From Providencia stuartii (GTDB lineage Bacteria; Pseudomonadota; Gammaproteobacteria; Enterobacterales; Enterobacteriaceae), in the NCBI GenBank assembly GCA_900455155.1, contig UGUC01000002.1, forward strand, positions 1,922,001 through 1,986,000: a stretch of 64,000 nucleotides of DNA, given 5' to 3'. The position numbers and the translations under genes are program-made. This document shows, in pieces, positions 40,893 to 53,097 of this stretch (the stretch's first letter is position 1; each line of letters opens with the position of its first letter). The notes below the pieces were generated by a model. That model was not told the origin of the DNA, searched no databases, and was given only the letters and a program-made list of their open reading frames with translations.

Positions 40893-42595
40893 TTGAATAA
40901 CATCAAGGTTAATTATTTCATTATTGGGATTATTGCGCTTGTTGCGGCCATGATTATCGGACTGAATCTCCGCTGGCCCAATACACAAAATAATCAACTC
41001 AATCAAATCCTCTCTCGAGGTGAATTGCGAGTCAGCGCGATTAGCTCCCCCCTGATTTATCTTGACGATGAAGCGAATCTGCATGGTTTTGATTATGAGC
41101 TTGTACAAAGCTTTGCCGATTACCTCGGCGTAAAACTAATCATCACCATGAGACCCACCGTCGAACTTATTTTTGATGATATTGAAGAGGGGAATGCAGA
41201 TATCGGGGGTTGCTGGTCTGCTCTATAATAAAGATAGATTACAAAAAATGAAAACTGGGCCAAGCTACCTAAATGTGACACAGCAATTGGTCTACCGAAA
41301 AGGTTCTACTCGCCCTAAGAGCTTTAATGATATTAAAGGAAAATTGGTGGTTATGGCAGGCTCTGCACACGCTAGCACCCTCAAATCATTAGCCGGTAAA
41401 TACCCAGAGCTGACTTGGCAAGAAACTACCGAATACACAACCAATCAATTGTTAGAAATGGTTGCCGAAGGGCTGATTGACTATACACTCGAAGATTCAA
41501 TTTCCGTTGCCCTCCAACAACGCATTCATCCAGAAATTGCTGTTGGATTCGATTTAGTCGATGATCACGCCATTACTTGGTATATGAAACGTCTTAATGA
41601 CGATAGCCTAAACGCTGCCCTTCTCGACTTTTTCAATGTCAGTAATGAAATAGACTTACTCGCAAGACTTGATGAAAAATATTTCAGTCACGTTAGTTCA
41701 TTCGATTATTTTGATACCATTTCATTTATTAATGCTATCAACAAAAAACTTCCCAATTATCAGCCACTATTTGAAAAATATGCCACGACCCTTGATTGGA
41801 AACTCTTAGCCGCTATTGCATGGCAAGAATCCCATTGGGATCCTTTGGCTACCTCACCAACAGGTGTACGTGGGCTAATGATGCTTACAAAACCAACGGC
41901 GGAAACCATGGGTGTCGCTGATAGGTTAGACGCTGAGGAGAGTATTAAAGGAGGAGCTGCCTATCTCGAATATCTGATGCAGCGCCTGCCAGTATCCATT
42001 GCTGATGACGATAGAATTTGGTTTGCTTTAGCCGCCTATAATATGGGCTATGGCCACATGCAAGATGTTAGAAAGCTAACTGAAATGCAAGGAGGTGATC
42101 CTGACCGCTGGCTAGATGTGAAATCAAGGTTACCTCTTCTAACACAAAAAAAAATATTATTCTCAACTTAACTATGGTTACGCACGGGGTCACGAAGCCT
42201 ACCGCTATGTTGAAAACATTCGCCGCTACCATCAAAGTTTGGTTGGGTATTTACAAAACCAAGATAAAAAACAGCGTGCACTAGCGATTGCGGAAAAATC
42301 GCTCATTTTATTTCCGCCTCTTACAACGCCTAACGAGCAGAAGCAGGCTGTTGAAAATGCAAACACCGCAAAACAGGATGATGTGACCTCAAACGCACCA
42401 CAAGCATCTTCAACACAAAATCCCCACCAAGAAAAGGTTAGCCTAAAACACGTTCAATCTACCCCAGTACAGCAGAAGTTACCCGCTATTCCCCCGAAGG
42501 ATACGCTCACTTTGGGGCAATATTTTCTTTCGCCCCATACACAGGAAGGCTCCCATGCCAAGGAGCCTACAGAGCCAGTAACAACAAATAATTAG
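40893..42595 (+). CDS. mltF: Membrane-bound lytic murein transglycosylase F, broken by two single-base insertions
   Basis: Outer-membrane-associated enzyme cutting glycan strands. It has an N-terminal hydrophobic segment ([16 protein letters not shown]), a periplasmic substrate-binding-like domain ([24 protein letters not shown]), then the lytic transglycosylase domain with catalytic Glu in [20 protein letters not shown] and the [12 protein letters not shown] motif. Breaks: G5 at 41205-41209 should be G4 (restores [16 protein letters not shown]); A9 at 42146-42154 should be A8 (restores [21 protein letters not shown]). The C-terminal tail is Gln/Pro-rich. Start is unsure: TTG 40893 (LNNIKVNY) or GTG 40839; a T8 run at the start may hide an error. 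Confidence 0.92.
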
Positions 42596-42630
42596 AAACT
42601 TAATCATAGCTAATTATTATGAAAGAGGGA

Positions 42631-43188
<558 letters not shown>

Positions 43189-43339
43189 TTAAATAGATTA
43201 TACCGTAAATTATTTGAGTTGCTGTAGGGCGGTAATGAGGAAATTTATCAATCACTGCATAGAGAGGAAGTTACCGTGGTTTTGATGTGCCACGATAACT
43301 GATAAATAGGCAACAGTGTGAACAAGGCAAAATCTCGCC

Positions 43340-43987
43340 TTAATTACTAAAAATCGCTAATTTTGCAGCAAACCCCATAAAAAAGCTTCCTACCGCACAG
43401 TTACCCAATTTAGCCAATATTTGTTTTTCACGTAAAAAACGCGCGATAAGATAACCACTAAAAATCAGCAGACTAAGATAAATAAAGCTGACAAGCTCCA
43501 AAATAGACGCGAGCACCAAATATGGAACCCAAGCGTGCGAGTAATTAAAGTCAATAAATTGAATAAAAAAGGAGATATAAAATAGAATCGCTTTTGGATT
43601 AGTTAAGCTTAGGATCAACGCACGCGTAAAAATTTTCTCTGATTTAACCACCATTGGCTCAGTATCTGAACTTGCTAATTTTTTTTGCTTAAAAGTCGCA
43701 TAAAGAATTTTGCAACCTAAGTACAACAGGTACGCCGCGCCTAAATACCTTACGACCATAAAAAGTGTAGGTGACGCTTTTATCACTGACGCAACCCCAA
43801 TAAATGAGAGAAAGATGAGTATTGCATCACCGGTAAATACGCCTAATGCTGCCCGATACCCTGCTTGAGTACCATGAGATGTACTTGATTTTAAAACATA
43901 TAATGAATTTGGTCCCGGCACTATGATGATAAAAATCAACCCTGCCATATAAGTCCAGAAATTCAAAACACCAAAACTTTCAAACAT
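43340..43987 (-). CDS. leuE: LysE/RhtB-family exporter, LeuE-like
   Basis: Inner-membrane amino-acid exporter of 215 residues with about six hydrophobic segments. It matches E. coli LeuE along its length: [78 protein letters not shown]. In E. coli leuE is elsewhere on the chromosome, so this is a different location. Substrate (leucine and analogues) is inferred from similarity. Confidence 0.82.
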   Translation of the reverse strand: MFESFGVLNFWTYMAGLIFIIIVPGPNSLYVLKSSTSHGTQAGYRAALGVFTGDAILIFLSFIGVASVIKASPTLFMVVRYLGAAYLLYLGCKILYATFKQKKLASSDTEPMVVKSEKIFTRALILSLTNPKAILFYISFFIQFIDFNYSHAWVPYLVLASILELVSFIYLSLLIFSGYLIARFLREKQILAKLGNCAVGSFFMGFAAKLAIFSN

Positions 43988-44185
43988 AATGAAAACCTTA
44001 ACTATTTTTTTCTTATTACTATCACAATCTTAACCAGTTGTGAATATTTATAAATTCAATTATTACCATAACATTTAAAAATATGAAATAAGCTAATAAT
44101 AATGATTATTTTTAAATATGCCTTATTTTCATAATATCAAAGTGCTTATAAACAATTTAACTTACTAATAAATAAAGGAGCTGAT

Positions 44186-44644
44186 ATGTCTCTGATCCAA
44201 TCAGGTATTCAAGCGGGTATATTTGAACAGTTTTACCCAACCACGCTTGTCTACACTGCTGCAAAAAAAATATTCTTCTTAGGCCATACTCCTCAAGATA
44301 AGGCCTACTTTATTTATAATGTTAGTGATAAAGGGATTATTGATACAAGTGCTCCTATCCATAAAGGGAAATTAAACAGCTACCTTAGCAATCTACAATA
44401 TGTACAAGATTTAACGCTGAATAAACAGTATATTTATGGTTATAATTTAGAAGAAAAGACCATTCAATTCTTTGTTGTTTTAGATAATGGCAATCTTGAA
44501 AATGTTTACGACTTTACTTTTAACGCTAACGGCATGCAAATTAGAACAGCGTCGTTCTTCGTTATCAACGGTATTTTATACTATTACTACCAGTATGAAA
44601 AATCAAAAAATTGGGAATCATTCTCTGTCGTAATTGTAAAATAA
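44186..44644 (+). CDS. Unrecognised protein of 152 residues
   Basis: Not recognised. The frame is convincing because AAGGAG lies 6 bases before the ATG and the protein has a globular, beta-rich look with no signal peptide or membrane helix. Three loosely similar segments of about 40 residues can be seen, each with aromatic-rich strands followed by a turn: KIFFLGHTPQDKAYFIYNV, KQYIYGYNLEEKTIQFFVV and SFFVINGILYYYYQYEKSK. They could be beta-repeat blades, as in some lectins and toxins, but this is a guess. It is low in GC and flanked by long AT-rich gene-free DNA, which suggests acquired sequence. Confidence 0.65.
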   Translation: MSLIQSGIQAGIFEQFYPTTLVYTAAKKIFFLGHTPQDKAYFIYNVSDKGIIDTSAPIHKGKLNSYLSNLQYVQDLTLNKQYIYGYNLEEKTIQFFVVLDNGNLENVYDFTFNANGMQIRTASFFVINGILYYYYQYEKSKNWESFSVVIVK

Positions 44645-45259
44645 TAGTGTTTGATAGCTAAAGAGTTCCTTTTAAGGATTGGTAACCCCAATCCTTTATT
44701 TTAACAGTTATCTCTTATATAAGATTAAAGCAACCACACTAAATAAGATAATTTTAGATAAGCCTTACAGTCAGCGTTTTCAATATTAATTAACCCGATA
44801 AATAATAAAACCCCACCGTCTAAAATTTATAGTCACTGTAATGCTAAATCTTTAATCCATAATAAACTAATGACACATAACAAAGAATACTAAATAATAC
44901 AAAAAATTGTATATCTAAAAAACAGGCTAACTTAATACAATCGACTTCGATGTGTTTATTCTATTTTTCCCTATTAAATAGAGATAGCTCATACTCTCTA
45001 AGATAATATTACTAATACACATTCTATTTAGCACATAATAATAAATGTTATCATATTGAACAATGTTTATTATCTTTGCTATGGAAATTATAGCCACGCT
45101 TATCCCTTTTCCAGTTATGCATAATAAATAATACAATTTTTTAACATAAAAAGAAGATGTTAGGTGAAATTGATAGAATTAGTATTTAATTTCCCTATTT
45201 CCGTGTAGAATTAGTCACCTCATTAGAATTATTTATGGTAACAGATTTAACTGATTGAA
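44645..45259. other. AT-rich gene-free stretch
   Basis: About 615 bases of low-GC DNA between the unknown gene and yfhL. No credible coding frame (a 69-codon minus frame at 44927-45136 has no family resemblance), no RNA gene, no clear operator. The yfhL promoter must be here or near. Confidence 0.5.
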
Positions 45260-45520
45260 ATGGCACTATTAATTACTAAAAAATGTATCAATTGCGATAT
45301 GTGCGAACCCGAATGCCCTAATAATGCTATCTATATGGGTGACGAAATTTATGAAATCGATGCAGATCTCTGCACTGAATGTGTCGGCCACTATGATAAA
45401 CCGACCTGTCAATCGGTTTGCCCTATCAACAATACGATTATCACAGACCCACAACATATTGAAACACAAGAACAATTATGGGATAAGTTTGTCATGATCC
45501 ATCATGCTGATAAAATTTAG
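45260..45520 (+). CDS. yfhL: [4Fe-4S] ferredoxin YfhL
   Basis: 86-residue Allochromatium-type ferredoxin with two cluster motifs: CINCDMCEPECP and the second set in CTECVGHYDKPTCQSVCP, with the characteristic insert between cysteines. Same length as E. coli YfhL. It lies next to acpS as in E. coli but on the opposite strand. No good ribosome binding site is seen before the ATG, unusual for a complete gene. Confidence 0.95.
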   Translation: MALLITKKCINCDMCEPECPNNAIYMGDEIYEIDADLCTECVGHYDKPTCQSVCPINNTIITDPQHIETQEQLWDKFVMIHHADKI

Positions 45521-45618
45521 CCTATTAGCACTTTCTACCTGTTCCCAGACACTTACTCACGACCCAGCGCTATCGCTGAGTGTTGATTACCCCCGCCGCA
45601 TAACGGCGAGGTATCATC

Positions 45619-45654
45619 CTCTTCTTATCAAATATGCCCTCTGGATAAGAAGAG
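45619..45654. terminator. Hairpin between yfhL and acpS (convergent genes)
   Basis: CTCTTCTTATC/GATAAGAAGAG, 11 perfect pairs around 14 bases. No T-tract on either side, but its place between two converging genes suggests a bidirectional 3' end. Confidence 0.45.
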
Positions 45655-45677
45655 TTATTGAGCCTATTGTGTGCCAA

Positions 45678-46061
45678 TTACACACTTTCAATAATCACCG
45701 TTGCAGCGGCATAATGGCGCTCATCCGTAATAGATACGTGAATATGCGTTACGTTCATACGCTGCGCTAGTTTTTCAGCCTCCCCCACCAATGTTAGTAG
45801 CGGTTTCCCCAAAGAGTCATTACTGACTTCAAATTGGTTAAAGGCCAATCCATTACGAATTCCGGTACCGAGCGCCTTAGCTGCCGCCTCTTTAACCGCA
45901 AAACGTTTTGCTAAGAAACGAGCTGGCTGAGCTTGTTGTTGAAACTGCGCAAATTCATTTTCAGTCAATATCCGTTTCGCTAAGCTGTCAGCTGAACGTT
46001 TAATCACCGCTTCTATTCGGGCTATTTCAACAATATCCGTACCAAGACCTACGATTGCCAT
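45678..46061 (-). CDS. acpS: Holo-acyl-carrier-protein synthase
   Basis: Transfers 4'-phosphopantetheine to ACP. 127 residues. Conserved [14 protein letters not shown] (metal Asp) and [15 protein letters not shown] are present. The start overlaps the pdxJ stop by one base (TAATG), so the two are translationally coupled. Confidence 0.98.
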   Translation of the reverse strand: MAIVGLGTDIVEIARIEAVIKRSADSLAKRILTENEFAQFQQQAQPARFLAKRFAVKEAAAKALGTGIRNGLAFNQFEVSNDSLGKPLLTLVGEAEKLAQRMNVTHIHVSITDERHYAAATVIIESV

Positions 46062-46792
46062 TAGTAACGCGCTTCTCTGAGTAGTTTTTTCATATCTGCC
46101 ACCGCATTCGCTAGGCCGCTAAATAACGCTCGCCCAATAATGGCATGCCCGATATTCAATTCATAAATTTCAGGTAATAGCGCGATCCGCTGAACATTAT
46201 GATAAGTTAAACCATGGCCCGCATTTACTTTTAGGCCTTTCCCTGCCGCATAAGCTACGCCATCACGAATTCGACGATATTCGATTTCTTGTTCTTGCTC
46301 CGTTTTCGCATCTGCATATGCACCTGTATGTATCTCAATAAATGGTGCACCTGCTGCTTGCGCCGCATCAATTTGAGTGTGATCAGCATCAATAAACAGA
46401 GATACTTGAATACCGGCTTCAGTCAAGCGTTTAACAGCATCAGTAATTTTGGGTAATTGCCCCGCCACATCAAGCCCCCCTTCCGTCGTGACCTCTTCAC
46501 GCTTTTCAGGTACTAGGCAGCAAAATGCAGGCTTCACTCGACATGCAATGTTAATCATTTCCTCTGTCACTGCCATTTCAAGGTTCATTCTGGTTTGAAT
46601 AGTCTCTTTTAGCAGCTCAATATCCCTATCAGTAATATGGCGGCGATCTTCTCGTAAATGCACAGTAATACCATCAGCTCCTGCTTGTTCTGCAACAAAT
46701 GCGGCTTGTACAGGATCAGGATACTGTGTTCCCCGTGCATTTCTCACTGTTGCGATATGATCTATGTTTACACCTAACAAAAGCTCAGCCAT
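46061..46792 (-). CDS. pdxJ: Pyridoxine 5'-phosphate synthase
   Basis: Last step of the DXP-dependent vitamin B6 pathway. 243 residues, TIM barrel. Signatures are [31 protein letters not shown] and [13 protein letters not shown]. It precedes acpS. The 218-base gap to recO upstream holds no gene I can support, whereas in E. coli pdxJ follows recO closely. Confidence 0.98.
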   Translation of the reverse strand: MAELLLGVNIDHIATVRNARGTQYPDPVQAAFVAEQAGADGITVHLREDRRHITDRDIELLKETIQTRMNLEMAVTEEMINIACRVKPAFCCLVPEKREEVTTEGGLDVAGQLPKITDAVKRLTEAGIQVSLFIDADHTQIDAAQAAGAPFIEIHTGAYADAKTEQEQEIEYRRIRDGVAYAAGKGLKVNAGHGLTYHNVQRIALLPEIYELNIGHAIIGRALFSGLANAVADMKKLLREARY

Positions 46793-47010
46793 TTTTCACT
46801 CCCTATCATAAATACAGTCAAGTACGCTCAATGCCCCTATCCTACTGCAATTTAATATTGAGTGGGAATAAATCTCCATCGCTTCGAGCGCCTTTCCATA
46901 TTTTGACGACTTTTTCAGCAAACTTATTAGATTTTGGGAAGCGGCTCGTAAAATATCGGCGTGGTGCAGATTTTGATTTGGCATACTGACCATTGTCGGT
47001 CACACTTAGC

Positions 47011-47739
47011 TCATGATTTTGGTGTATTACCAACAGGGGGCTTAGTAAATTGTCGGAATAGTTCGCGGCTCTTTAGCGGTTTTCCACCTAAATAGGGTTT
47101 CAAGGCTATACGAGTAAAGCGTTTAGCCGCTCTCAGTGTGTCACTGTCGAGGAATTCGCGTGCTGCCAAGGCTTTAAGGTGTTTACCAGTAAAACTAAGT
47201 TGGTCGATGACTAAACTACCAATAAAACCTTTTTCTTCTCGATAACGGTAAGTCATTGTGTCTGAAACAGGCTCGCCACTACCTGCGCAATGAAGAAAAT
47301 CAACACCGTAACCAAGGTAGGATAACAAGGCTAGCTCAAATTGGCGTAACGCAGCTTCAGGTGTGTGTTCACTAGCAGCAAGTAATTGTAAGCAAGAAAG
47401 GTAATCAAAGAATAATGCTGAATACGGAGTACCAAATTCAATGACTCTCGTCACTAATTCATTGAGATATAACCCACTATAAAGTACGGTTCCCGTTAGT
47501 GGTAATGAGAGTGAAATAGGGTCTGCATGGGTTAATGTTTTAATCTCGCCTTTGCCACCCCAGCGGATTAACAAAGGTGTAAAGGGCTGCAAGCAGCCCC
47601 TAAAAGGTGAACGGTTTCGGCGAGCCCCTTTTGCTAATAAGCGGATTTTGCCTTCCCCTTCAGTGAAGAAATCGACTAATAAGCTCGTTTCACTAAAGGG
47701 TCTAGAATGGAGTACAAACGCACGTTGCCAGCCACTCAC
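47011..47739 (-). CDS. recO: DNA repair protein RecO
   Basis: Anneals single strands and loads RecA with RecR. N-terminal OB fold ([23 protein letters not shown]), helical C-terminal part. 242 residues as in E. coli. It follows era closely (16 bases). Confidence 0.97.
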   Translation of the reverse strand: MSGWQRAFVLHSRPFSETSLLVDFFTEGEGKIRLLAKGARRNRSPFRGCLQPFTPLLIRWGGKGEIKTLTHADPISLSLPLTGTVLYSGLYLNELVTRVIEFGTPYSALFFDYLSCLQLLAASEHTPEAALRQFELALLSYLGYGVDFLHCAGSGEPVSDTMTYRYREEKGFIGSLVIDQLSFTGKHLKALAAREFLDSDTLRAAKRFTRIALKPYLGGKPLKSRELFRQFTKPPVGNTPKS

Positions 47740-47755
47740 AATTTCACCAATAAAT

Positions 47756-48664
47756 TTATTTTAGGTCATCAACATAGCCTAAGCTGCGTAATGCACGTTC
47801 ATCATCCGCCCAGCCAGCTTTCACTTTAACCCACAGTTCAAGGTGTACTTTGGTATCAAACAGCTTTTCCATATCGATGCGGGCTTCCGTACCGATTGTT
47901 TTAAGCTTACTACCTTTATTACCAATCACCATTTTCTTTTGGCCTTCACGTTCAACAAGGATCAAGCCATTGATATGGTATCCCCCCCTTTCCATCATTT
48001 TGAACTGCTCAATTTCAACAGTCACAGAATAAGGAAGTTCATCACCTAAGAAACGCATCAATTTTTCACGAATGATTTCTGATGCCATAAATCGCTGAGA
48101 GCGATCGGTAATATAATCTTCAGGGAAGTGATGCTCAGCTTCAGGAATGTGCTGCTTAACAATTTTAGCAATCGTATCAACGCCTTTACCTTTTTCAGCA
48201 CTAATTGGCACAACGTCCAAAAAGTTCATTTTTTGGCTGACAAAGCCAATATGCGGTAACAGCACTGTTTTATCCGTGACATTATCAATTTTGTTAATTG
48301 CTAAAATCACAGGGCAGCGAAGACCTTTTAATTTGTTGAGTACCATTTCATCGTCGTCAGTCCAATTCGTGCCTTCTACGACAAAAATAACTAGCTCAAC
48401 ATCCCCTATTGAACTTGAAGCTGCACGGTTCATCAAACGATTGATTGCACGTTTTTCTTCAATATGCAGGCCTGGCGTATCCACATAGATGATTTGATAT
48501 TCATCTTCAGTATGGATCCCCATAATACGGTGGCGCGTCGTTTGAGGCTTTCTCGACGTAATTGAAACTTTTTGCCCCAATAGCTGGTTTAATAGCGTTG
48601 ACTTACCGACATTTGGTCGCCCAACAATAGCTACAAAGCCACAGTGGGGTAATTTTTCACTCAT
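47756..48664 (-). CDS. era: GTPase Era
   Basis: Essential GTPase for 30S assembly. G1 [10 protein letters not shown]3 DTPG, G4 NKID, then the KH domain ([18 protein letters not shown]). 302 residues. The start overlaps the rnc stop by 4 bases (ATGA), the conserved rnc-era coupling. Confidence 0.98.
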   Translation of the reverse strand: MSEKLPHCGFVAIVGRPNVGKSTLLNQLLGQKVSITSRKPQTTRHRIMGIHTEDEYQIIYVDTPGLHIEEKRAINRLMNRAASSSIGDVELVIFVVEGTNWTDDDEMVLNKLKGLRCPVILAINKIDNVTDKTVLLPHIGFVSQKMNFLDVVPISAEKGKGVDTIAKIVKQHIPEAEHHFPEDYITDRSQRFMASEIIREKLMRFLGDELPYSVTVEIEQFKMMERGGYHINGLILVEREGQKKMVIGNKGSKLKTIGTEARIDMEKLFDTKVHLELWVKVKAGWADDERALRSLGYVDDLK

Positions 48665-49341
48665 TCAATCTCCAAAATTTTCAATGCTTGCTCCGCAGCG
48701 GCCTGCTCAGCTTTACGTCGACTTGAACCAACCCCGTTAATAGGTTGTTCAATACCACTGACTTGGCAGTGGATAGTAAATTCCTGATCATGAGCCTCAC
48801 CTTTAACTTGGACAACGATATAGTTAGGCAAAGGCAAATGACGCCCCTGTAGATATTCTTGTAGTCTCGTTTTCGGGTCCTTTTGCTTGTCACCCGGGCT
48901 GATTTCATTCAACCTAGTTTGATACCAATCTAAAATAATTTTTTCTATTGTTTGGATATCACTATCGAGAAAGATCCCCCCGATCAATGCTTCCACTGTA
49001 TCAGCGAGGATAGATTCACGGCGGAAACCGCCACTTTTTAGTTCGCCTGGCCCTAAACGTAAACACTCGCCAAGCTCAAATTCACGAGCAATTTCCGCCA
49101 GTGTATTTCCGCGCACTAGCGTTGCTCTCATGCGACTCATATCTCCTTCATCCACTTTCGGGAAGCGATGATATAAATCATTTGCGATCACAAAACTTAA
49201 AATAGAATCGCCAAGGAACTCTAGGCGCTCGTTATGCTTACTGTTTGCACTGCGATGCGTAAGCGCCTGAATTAAAAGATCGTGTTGATTAAACTTATAA
49301 CCAAGTTTTCGTTGCAATTGCTCAAGTAAAGAGGGGTTCAT
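48661..49341 (-). CDS. rnc: Ribonuclease III
   Basis: Double-strand RNA endonuclease. The catalytic signature [15 protein letters not shown] is present. The C-terminal double-stranded-RNA-binding domain includes [16 protein letters not shown]. 226 residues. Between lepB upstream (274-base gap) and era. Confidence 0.98.
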   Translation of the reverse strand: MNPSLLEQLQRKLGYKFNQHDLLIQALTHRSANSKHNERLEFLGDSILSFVIANDLYHRFPKVDEGDMSRMRATLVRGNTLAEIAREFELGECLRLGPGELKSGGFRRESILADTVEALIGGIFLDSDIQTIEKIILDWYQTRLNEISPGDKQKDPKTRLQEYLQGRHLPLPNYIVVQVKGEAHDQEFTIHCQVSGIEQPINGVGSSRRKAEQAAAEQALKILEIE

Positions 49342-49576
49342 GCGCGTTCAGCCATTTCTCTGATTGACAAAAAAGCACACGCAACAGACCTGTAAAAAAC
49401 AAAACTGTTGCGTTTGCACTGACTCTTAACGCTTTTATCTTTCATTTATATAATAGAACTAAGCTTAAAATTCAGCATAACACTATTAATGAATAAAATG
49501 ATAAGAGTTAATTAAGAAGCCAATAAATATTAATTTAAATTATATTGTACACTGAGATAAACAATAATGCTTCGGT

Positions 49577-49610
49577 TTATACGGGTTTTCACACGAAAAC
49601 CCGTATAAAT
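49577..49610 (-). terminator. Strong hairpin after lepB
   Basis: TTTATACGGGTTTTC pairs perfectly with its complement over 15 bases around ACAC, 6 bases past the lepB stop. It may separate lepA-lepB from rnc-era-recO. No T-tract follows, though the stem itself ends in TAAA/TTTA. Confidence 0.6.
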
Positions 49611-49615
49611 CTACC

Positions 49616-50587
49616 TTATGAACCTAGTGGCCCAATTCGGCTAAAGCGAATACCTGTCGGCCATTCACCTTCTTGTTTCTCAAGACTTAGCCAGATAAAT
49701 ACAGCGCGACCAACCAAATTTTGTTCCGGAACAAAGCCCCACATACGGCTGTCTGAGCTGTTATCTCGGTTATCCCCCATCATGAAGTAGTGTTTCTCAG
49801 GTACAATCCACTCATTTGGCGGCATATTAGGCTGTATGTAACGAGATTCCGTAATGGCCTGACGAATAATCAAAATCTGGTGCTCGACGGTATCGAGAGT
49901 TTCACTTCTTTGATATTGACGTAATGCATTTCTTGGCAATGGTTCGTCAAGAGGAATTTCATAGTTACCTTTTTGGCTATCGACCAAAGACTCCACATTG
50001 AAAAACATGGTCCACTCACTCGGCGCTAACGGACCATATTTTATTGGAAGTTGTTTCGTACAGTTATTATCTGCGCAATTCGGATAAATTGTCAGCTCTT
50101 TAGCGTTTGGATCATAAACAATTTTATCACCCGGTAAGCCAATAACCCGTTTTACATAATCAATTGTTGGATTTTCTGGATATTTAAATACGGCAATATC
50201 ACCACGCGCAGGTTTTCCCGTTTTAATTAACGTCGTTTGCGTAATGGGATCTTTTAGACCATAAGCAAACTTCTCAACCAGCATAAAATCCCCAACCAAC
50301 AACGTTGGCATCATTGACCCAGATGGAATTTGAAAGGGTTCATAAATAAATGAACGAACCACCAATACAATCGCTAATACTGGGAAAATCGAGGAGCCTG
50401 TTTCAACCCACGATGGACGGCGTACAGCTTTATCCATCTCATCTTGAGTTAATGAGCCTTGACTCACTTCCTGTATATGTTTGAGCTTTTTCTTCCGCTC
50501 AGGCGAAAATTTAAAGCGATCTAAACACCAAATAATCCCCGTAATCACTGTCGCCAGTGTTAGGATCAAGGCAAAGGTGTTAGCCAT
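49616..50587 (-). CDS. lepB: Signal peptidase I
   Basis: Removes signal peptides at the periplasmic face of the inner membrane. Two N-terminal membrane segments (residues 2-22 and about 66-85), catalytic Ser91 (IPSGSMMPTLLVGDF) and Lys146 (DYVKRVIGLPGDKI), and the late box GDNRDNSSDSR. 323 residues. It follows lepA by 17 bases. Confidence 0.98.
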   Translation of the reverse strand: MANTFALILTLATVITGIIWCLDRFKFSPERKKKLKHIQEVSQGSLTQDEMDKAVRRPSWVETGSSIFPVLAIVLVVRSFIYEPFQIPSGSMMPTLLVGDFMLVEKFAYGLKDPITQTTLIKTGKPARGDIAVFKYPENPTIDYVKRVIGLPGDKIVYDPNAKELTIYPNCADNNCTKQLPIKYGPLAPSEWTMFFNVESLVDSQKGNYEIPLDEPLPRNALRQYQRSETLDTVEHQILIIRQAITESRYIQPNMPPNEWIVPEKHYFMMGDNRDNSSDSRMWGFVPEQNLVGRAVFIWLSLEKQEGEWPTGIRFSRIGPLGS

Positions 50588-50604
50588 TGAGACTCCTTGT
50601 AATT

Positions 50605-52407
50605 TTAGTTGTCTTTACCAACATGCAAAATAGCGAGGAAAGCTTCTTGAGGTAATTCAACATTACCCACTTGCTTCATGCGCTTCTTACCTTCCTTCTG
50701 CTTCTGCAACAGTTTCTTCTTACGGCTAACATCACCACCATAACATTTAGCCAGTACGTTTTTACGCAATTGTTTAACGGTAGAGCGAGCAATAATATGG
50801 TTACCAATTGCAGCTTGGATCGCGATATCAAACTGTTGACGAGGGATTAAATCCTTCATTTTTTCAACCAATTCACGACCACGATACTGTGAGTTAGCTC
50901 GGTGAGTGATCAATGCCAAGGCATCCACACGCTCGCCGTTGATCATAACATCAACACGAACCATGTCTGACGTTTGGAAACGCTTAAATGCATAATCCAA
51001 AGAAGCATAACCACGAGATGTTGATTTCAAGCGATCGAAGAAATCCAATACCACTTCTGACATTGGAATATCATACGTTAATGAAACTTGATTACCATGA
51101 TAGACCATATTTGTCTGAACGCCGCGTTTTTCCACACAAAGTGTAATAACGTTGCCAAGATACTCTTTAGGCATCAGCATGTGACATTCAGCAATTGGCT
51201 CACGCAACTCTTCGATATTATTCAATGGTGGCAACTTAGCGGGGCTATCGACATAAACGATTTCACCGTTCGTTTGCACAACTTCATACACAACGGTCGG
51301 AGCCGTGGTGATCAGATCTAAATTGTATTCACGCTCTAAGCGCTCTTGAATGATCTCCATATGCAGCAGGCCAAGGAACCCGCAACGGAATCCGAAGCCA
51401 AGAGCACTAGAGGTTTCAGGCTCATAAAAGAGTGACGCATCATTCAAGCTCAACTTGCCTAGTGCATCACGGAATGCTTCATAATCGTCTGAACTGACTG
51501 GGAATAAACCTGCATAAACTTGAGGTTTAACTTTTTTAAACCCAGGTAATGCTTTATCAGCAGGATTACGAGCGCCCGTTAAAGTATCCCCGACAGGTGC
51601 CCCTGTGATATCTTTAATCGCACACACTAACCAACCAACTTCACCGCAACTGAGAGAGTCGCGATCAATTTGTTTTGGTGTGAAAATACCAAGACGATCC
51701 GCGTTGTACACTTGGCCCGTGCTCATCACCTTAATTTTATCGCCTTTGCGTAACGTACCGTTTTTAATACGGATAAGTGATACAACACCTAAATAATTAT
51801 CAAACCATGAGTCGATAATAAGCGCCTGTAAAGGTGCCTCTGCGTCACCTTCTGGCGCAGGGATAGATTGCACTAAACGCTCAATAACATCTTGAACGCC
51901 AATCCCCGTTTTTGCCGAACAACGTACCGCATCATGCGCATCAATGCCCACAATATCTTCAATTTCTTCTGCAACGCGTTCAGGATCAGCCGCTGGTAAG
52001 TCGATTTTGTTCAACACAGGAACAACTTCAAGATCCATTTCAATCGCTGTATAGCAGTTAGCTAGCGTTTGAGCTTCAACCCCTTGCCCAGCATCAACAA
52101 CGAGCAGCGCACCTTCACAGGCAGCTAATGAGCGTGATACTTCATAAGAGAAGTCAACGTGGCCTGGGGTATCGATAAAGTTCAATTGATAGGTCTCACC
52201 ATCGGAGGCCTTATAATCCAGCGTCACACTTTGCGCTTTGATTGTAATTCCGCGTTCACGTTCTAAATCCATAGAGTCTAGAACCTGAGCCGCCATTTCT
52301 CTGTCCGTTAAACCACCACAAATCTGAATAATACGGTCAGACAACGTGGATTTACCATGGTCGATGTGAGCAATGATAGAAAAGTTTCTTATGTTATTGA
52401 TTTTCAA
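50605..52407 (-). CDS. lepA: Elongation factor 4 (LepA)
   Basis: Ribosome-associated translational GTPase. G1 [11 protein letters not shown]2 RERGITI, G3 DTPGHVDF, G4 NKIDLP. LepA-specific C-terminal domain ([25 protein letters not shown]). 600 residues. First gene of lepA-lepB. Confidence 0.98.
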   Translation of the reverse strand: MKINNIRNFSIIAHIDHGKSTLSDRIIQICGGLTDREMAAQVLDSMDLERERGITIKAQSVTLDYKASDGETYQLNFIDTPGHVDFSYEVSRSLAACEGALLVVDAGQGVEAQTLANCYTAIEMDLEVVPVLNKIDLPAADPERVAEEIEDIVGIDAHDAVRCSAKTGIGVQDVIERLVQSIPAPEGDAEAPLQALIIDSWFDNYLGVVSLIRIKNGTLRKGDKIKVMSTGQVYNADRLGIFTPKQIDRDSLSCGEVGWLVCAIKDITGAPVGDTLTGARNPADKALPGFKKVKPQVYAGLFPVSSDDYEAFRDALGKLSLNDASLFYEPETSSALGFGFRCGFLGLLHMEIIQERLEREYNLDLITTAPTVVYEVVQTNGEIVYVDSPAKLPPLNNIEELREPIAECHMLMPKEYLGNVITLCVEKRGVQTNMVYHGNQVSLTYDIPMSEVVLDFFDRLKSTSRGYASLDYAFKRFQTSDMVRVDVMINGERVDALALITHRANSQYRGRELVEKMKDLIPRQQFDIAIQAAIGNHIIARSTVKQLRKNVLAKCYGGDVSRKKKLLQKQKEGKKRMKQVGNVELPQEAFLAILHVGKDN

Positions 52408-52600
52408 GGTAATATCTTCTTTTAAATTGCCTACAAAATCAGCTCTGCATAAATAGGTATCGCAGAACTAAAATGCTATGATTATCACAAGATTACTAAT
52501 TAGCTGCATTTTACATAGAAGATCTCTGTAACACAAAGGTTCAATGTAAAACAACTGTAAACTATGCGGGTTTTTGCTAGATAGGAGCGCTGAACTCGCC

Positions 52601-52626
52601 AAACCGCCTATCAAGCAAGGCGGTTT
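52601..52626 (-). terminator. Hairpin after rseC
   Basis: AAACCGCC/GGCGGTTT with a 10-base loop, 3 bases past the rseC stop. No T-tract, so termination strength is uncertain. Confidence 0.5.
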
Positions 52627-52629
52627 CAC

Positions 52630-53097
52630 TCAGCAATCAACTTGAACTGACAGTTCGTTGGGGGGTAAGCCTATTTGTAAGATAACTGGTTGAAATGCAG
52701 TCTCATCCCGCCAATAAGAGGCGATTTTACGCGCTAAAAAGAAGCCTAAAAAGCCACCAGCGACACCAGAAAGAGCAACCCAGACTTGTTCAAACCCCGC
52801 TAATTGTACTAACGCTGCAACCAGAAATAGGCCAATCAACGGGGTTAAATAAACGAGCATAGCAGAGCGCAGCAAACTCCCTTCAGGAATTCCAACCTCC
52901 ACTTTTTGCCCAACAACTAAAGGTTGCTCAATGTCAACTTCGAGCTGATGTTCGGTATTTGGCCCTATTTTACTCAATGCGTATGAACCACATGCCGCGC
53001 GCGCGCTACAGCTACCACACCCAGAAGAAGCCCCATAACGCAATAACGCCCTTCCTTGGTGCCAACGAATAACTGTTGCCCACTCTTTTATCATCAT
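52630..53097 (-). CDS. rseC: SoxR-reducing system / sigmaE regulator RseC
   Basis: Inner-membrane protein. Cysteine-rich N-terminus (SGCGSCSARAACG), two central membrane helices (AMLVYLTPLIGLFLVAALV, VWVALSGVAGGFLGFFLA), then a short tail. 155 residues. It directly follows rseB with no gap. Confidence 0.96.
   Translation of the reverse strand: MMIKEWATVIRWHQGRALLRYGASSGCGSCSARAACGSYALSKIGPNTEHQLEVDIEQPLVVGQKVEVGIPEGSLLRSAMLVYLTPLIGLFLVAALVQLAGFEQVWVALSGVAGGFLGFFLARKIASYWRDETAFQPVILQIGLPPNELSVQVDC

Noticed and set aside
41173-42171. Separate stand-alone transglycosylase gene downstream of a short solute-binding gene
   Set aside because: Both pieces and the following Gln-rich frame join into one MltF after two homopolymer corrections.
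44927-45136. 69-codon minus-strand frame in the AT-rich gap before yfhL
   Set aside because: No ribosome binding site, composition follows the AT-rich background, and no family resemblance.
46793-47010. Small genes in the gap between recO and pdxJ
   Set aside because: Overlapping frames of 63-96 codons exist on both strands but none has a ribosome binding site or a recognisable sequence.
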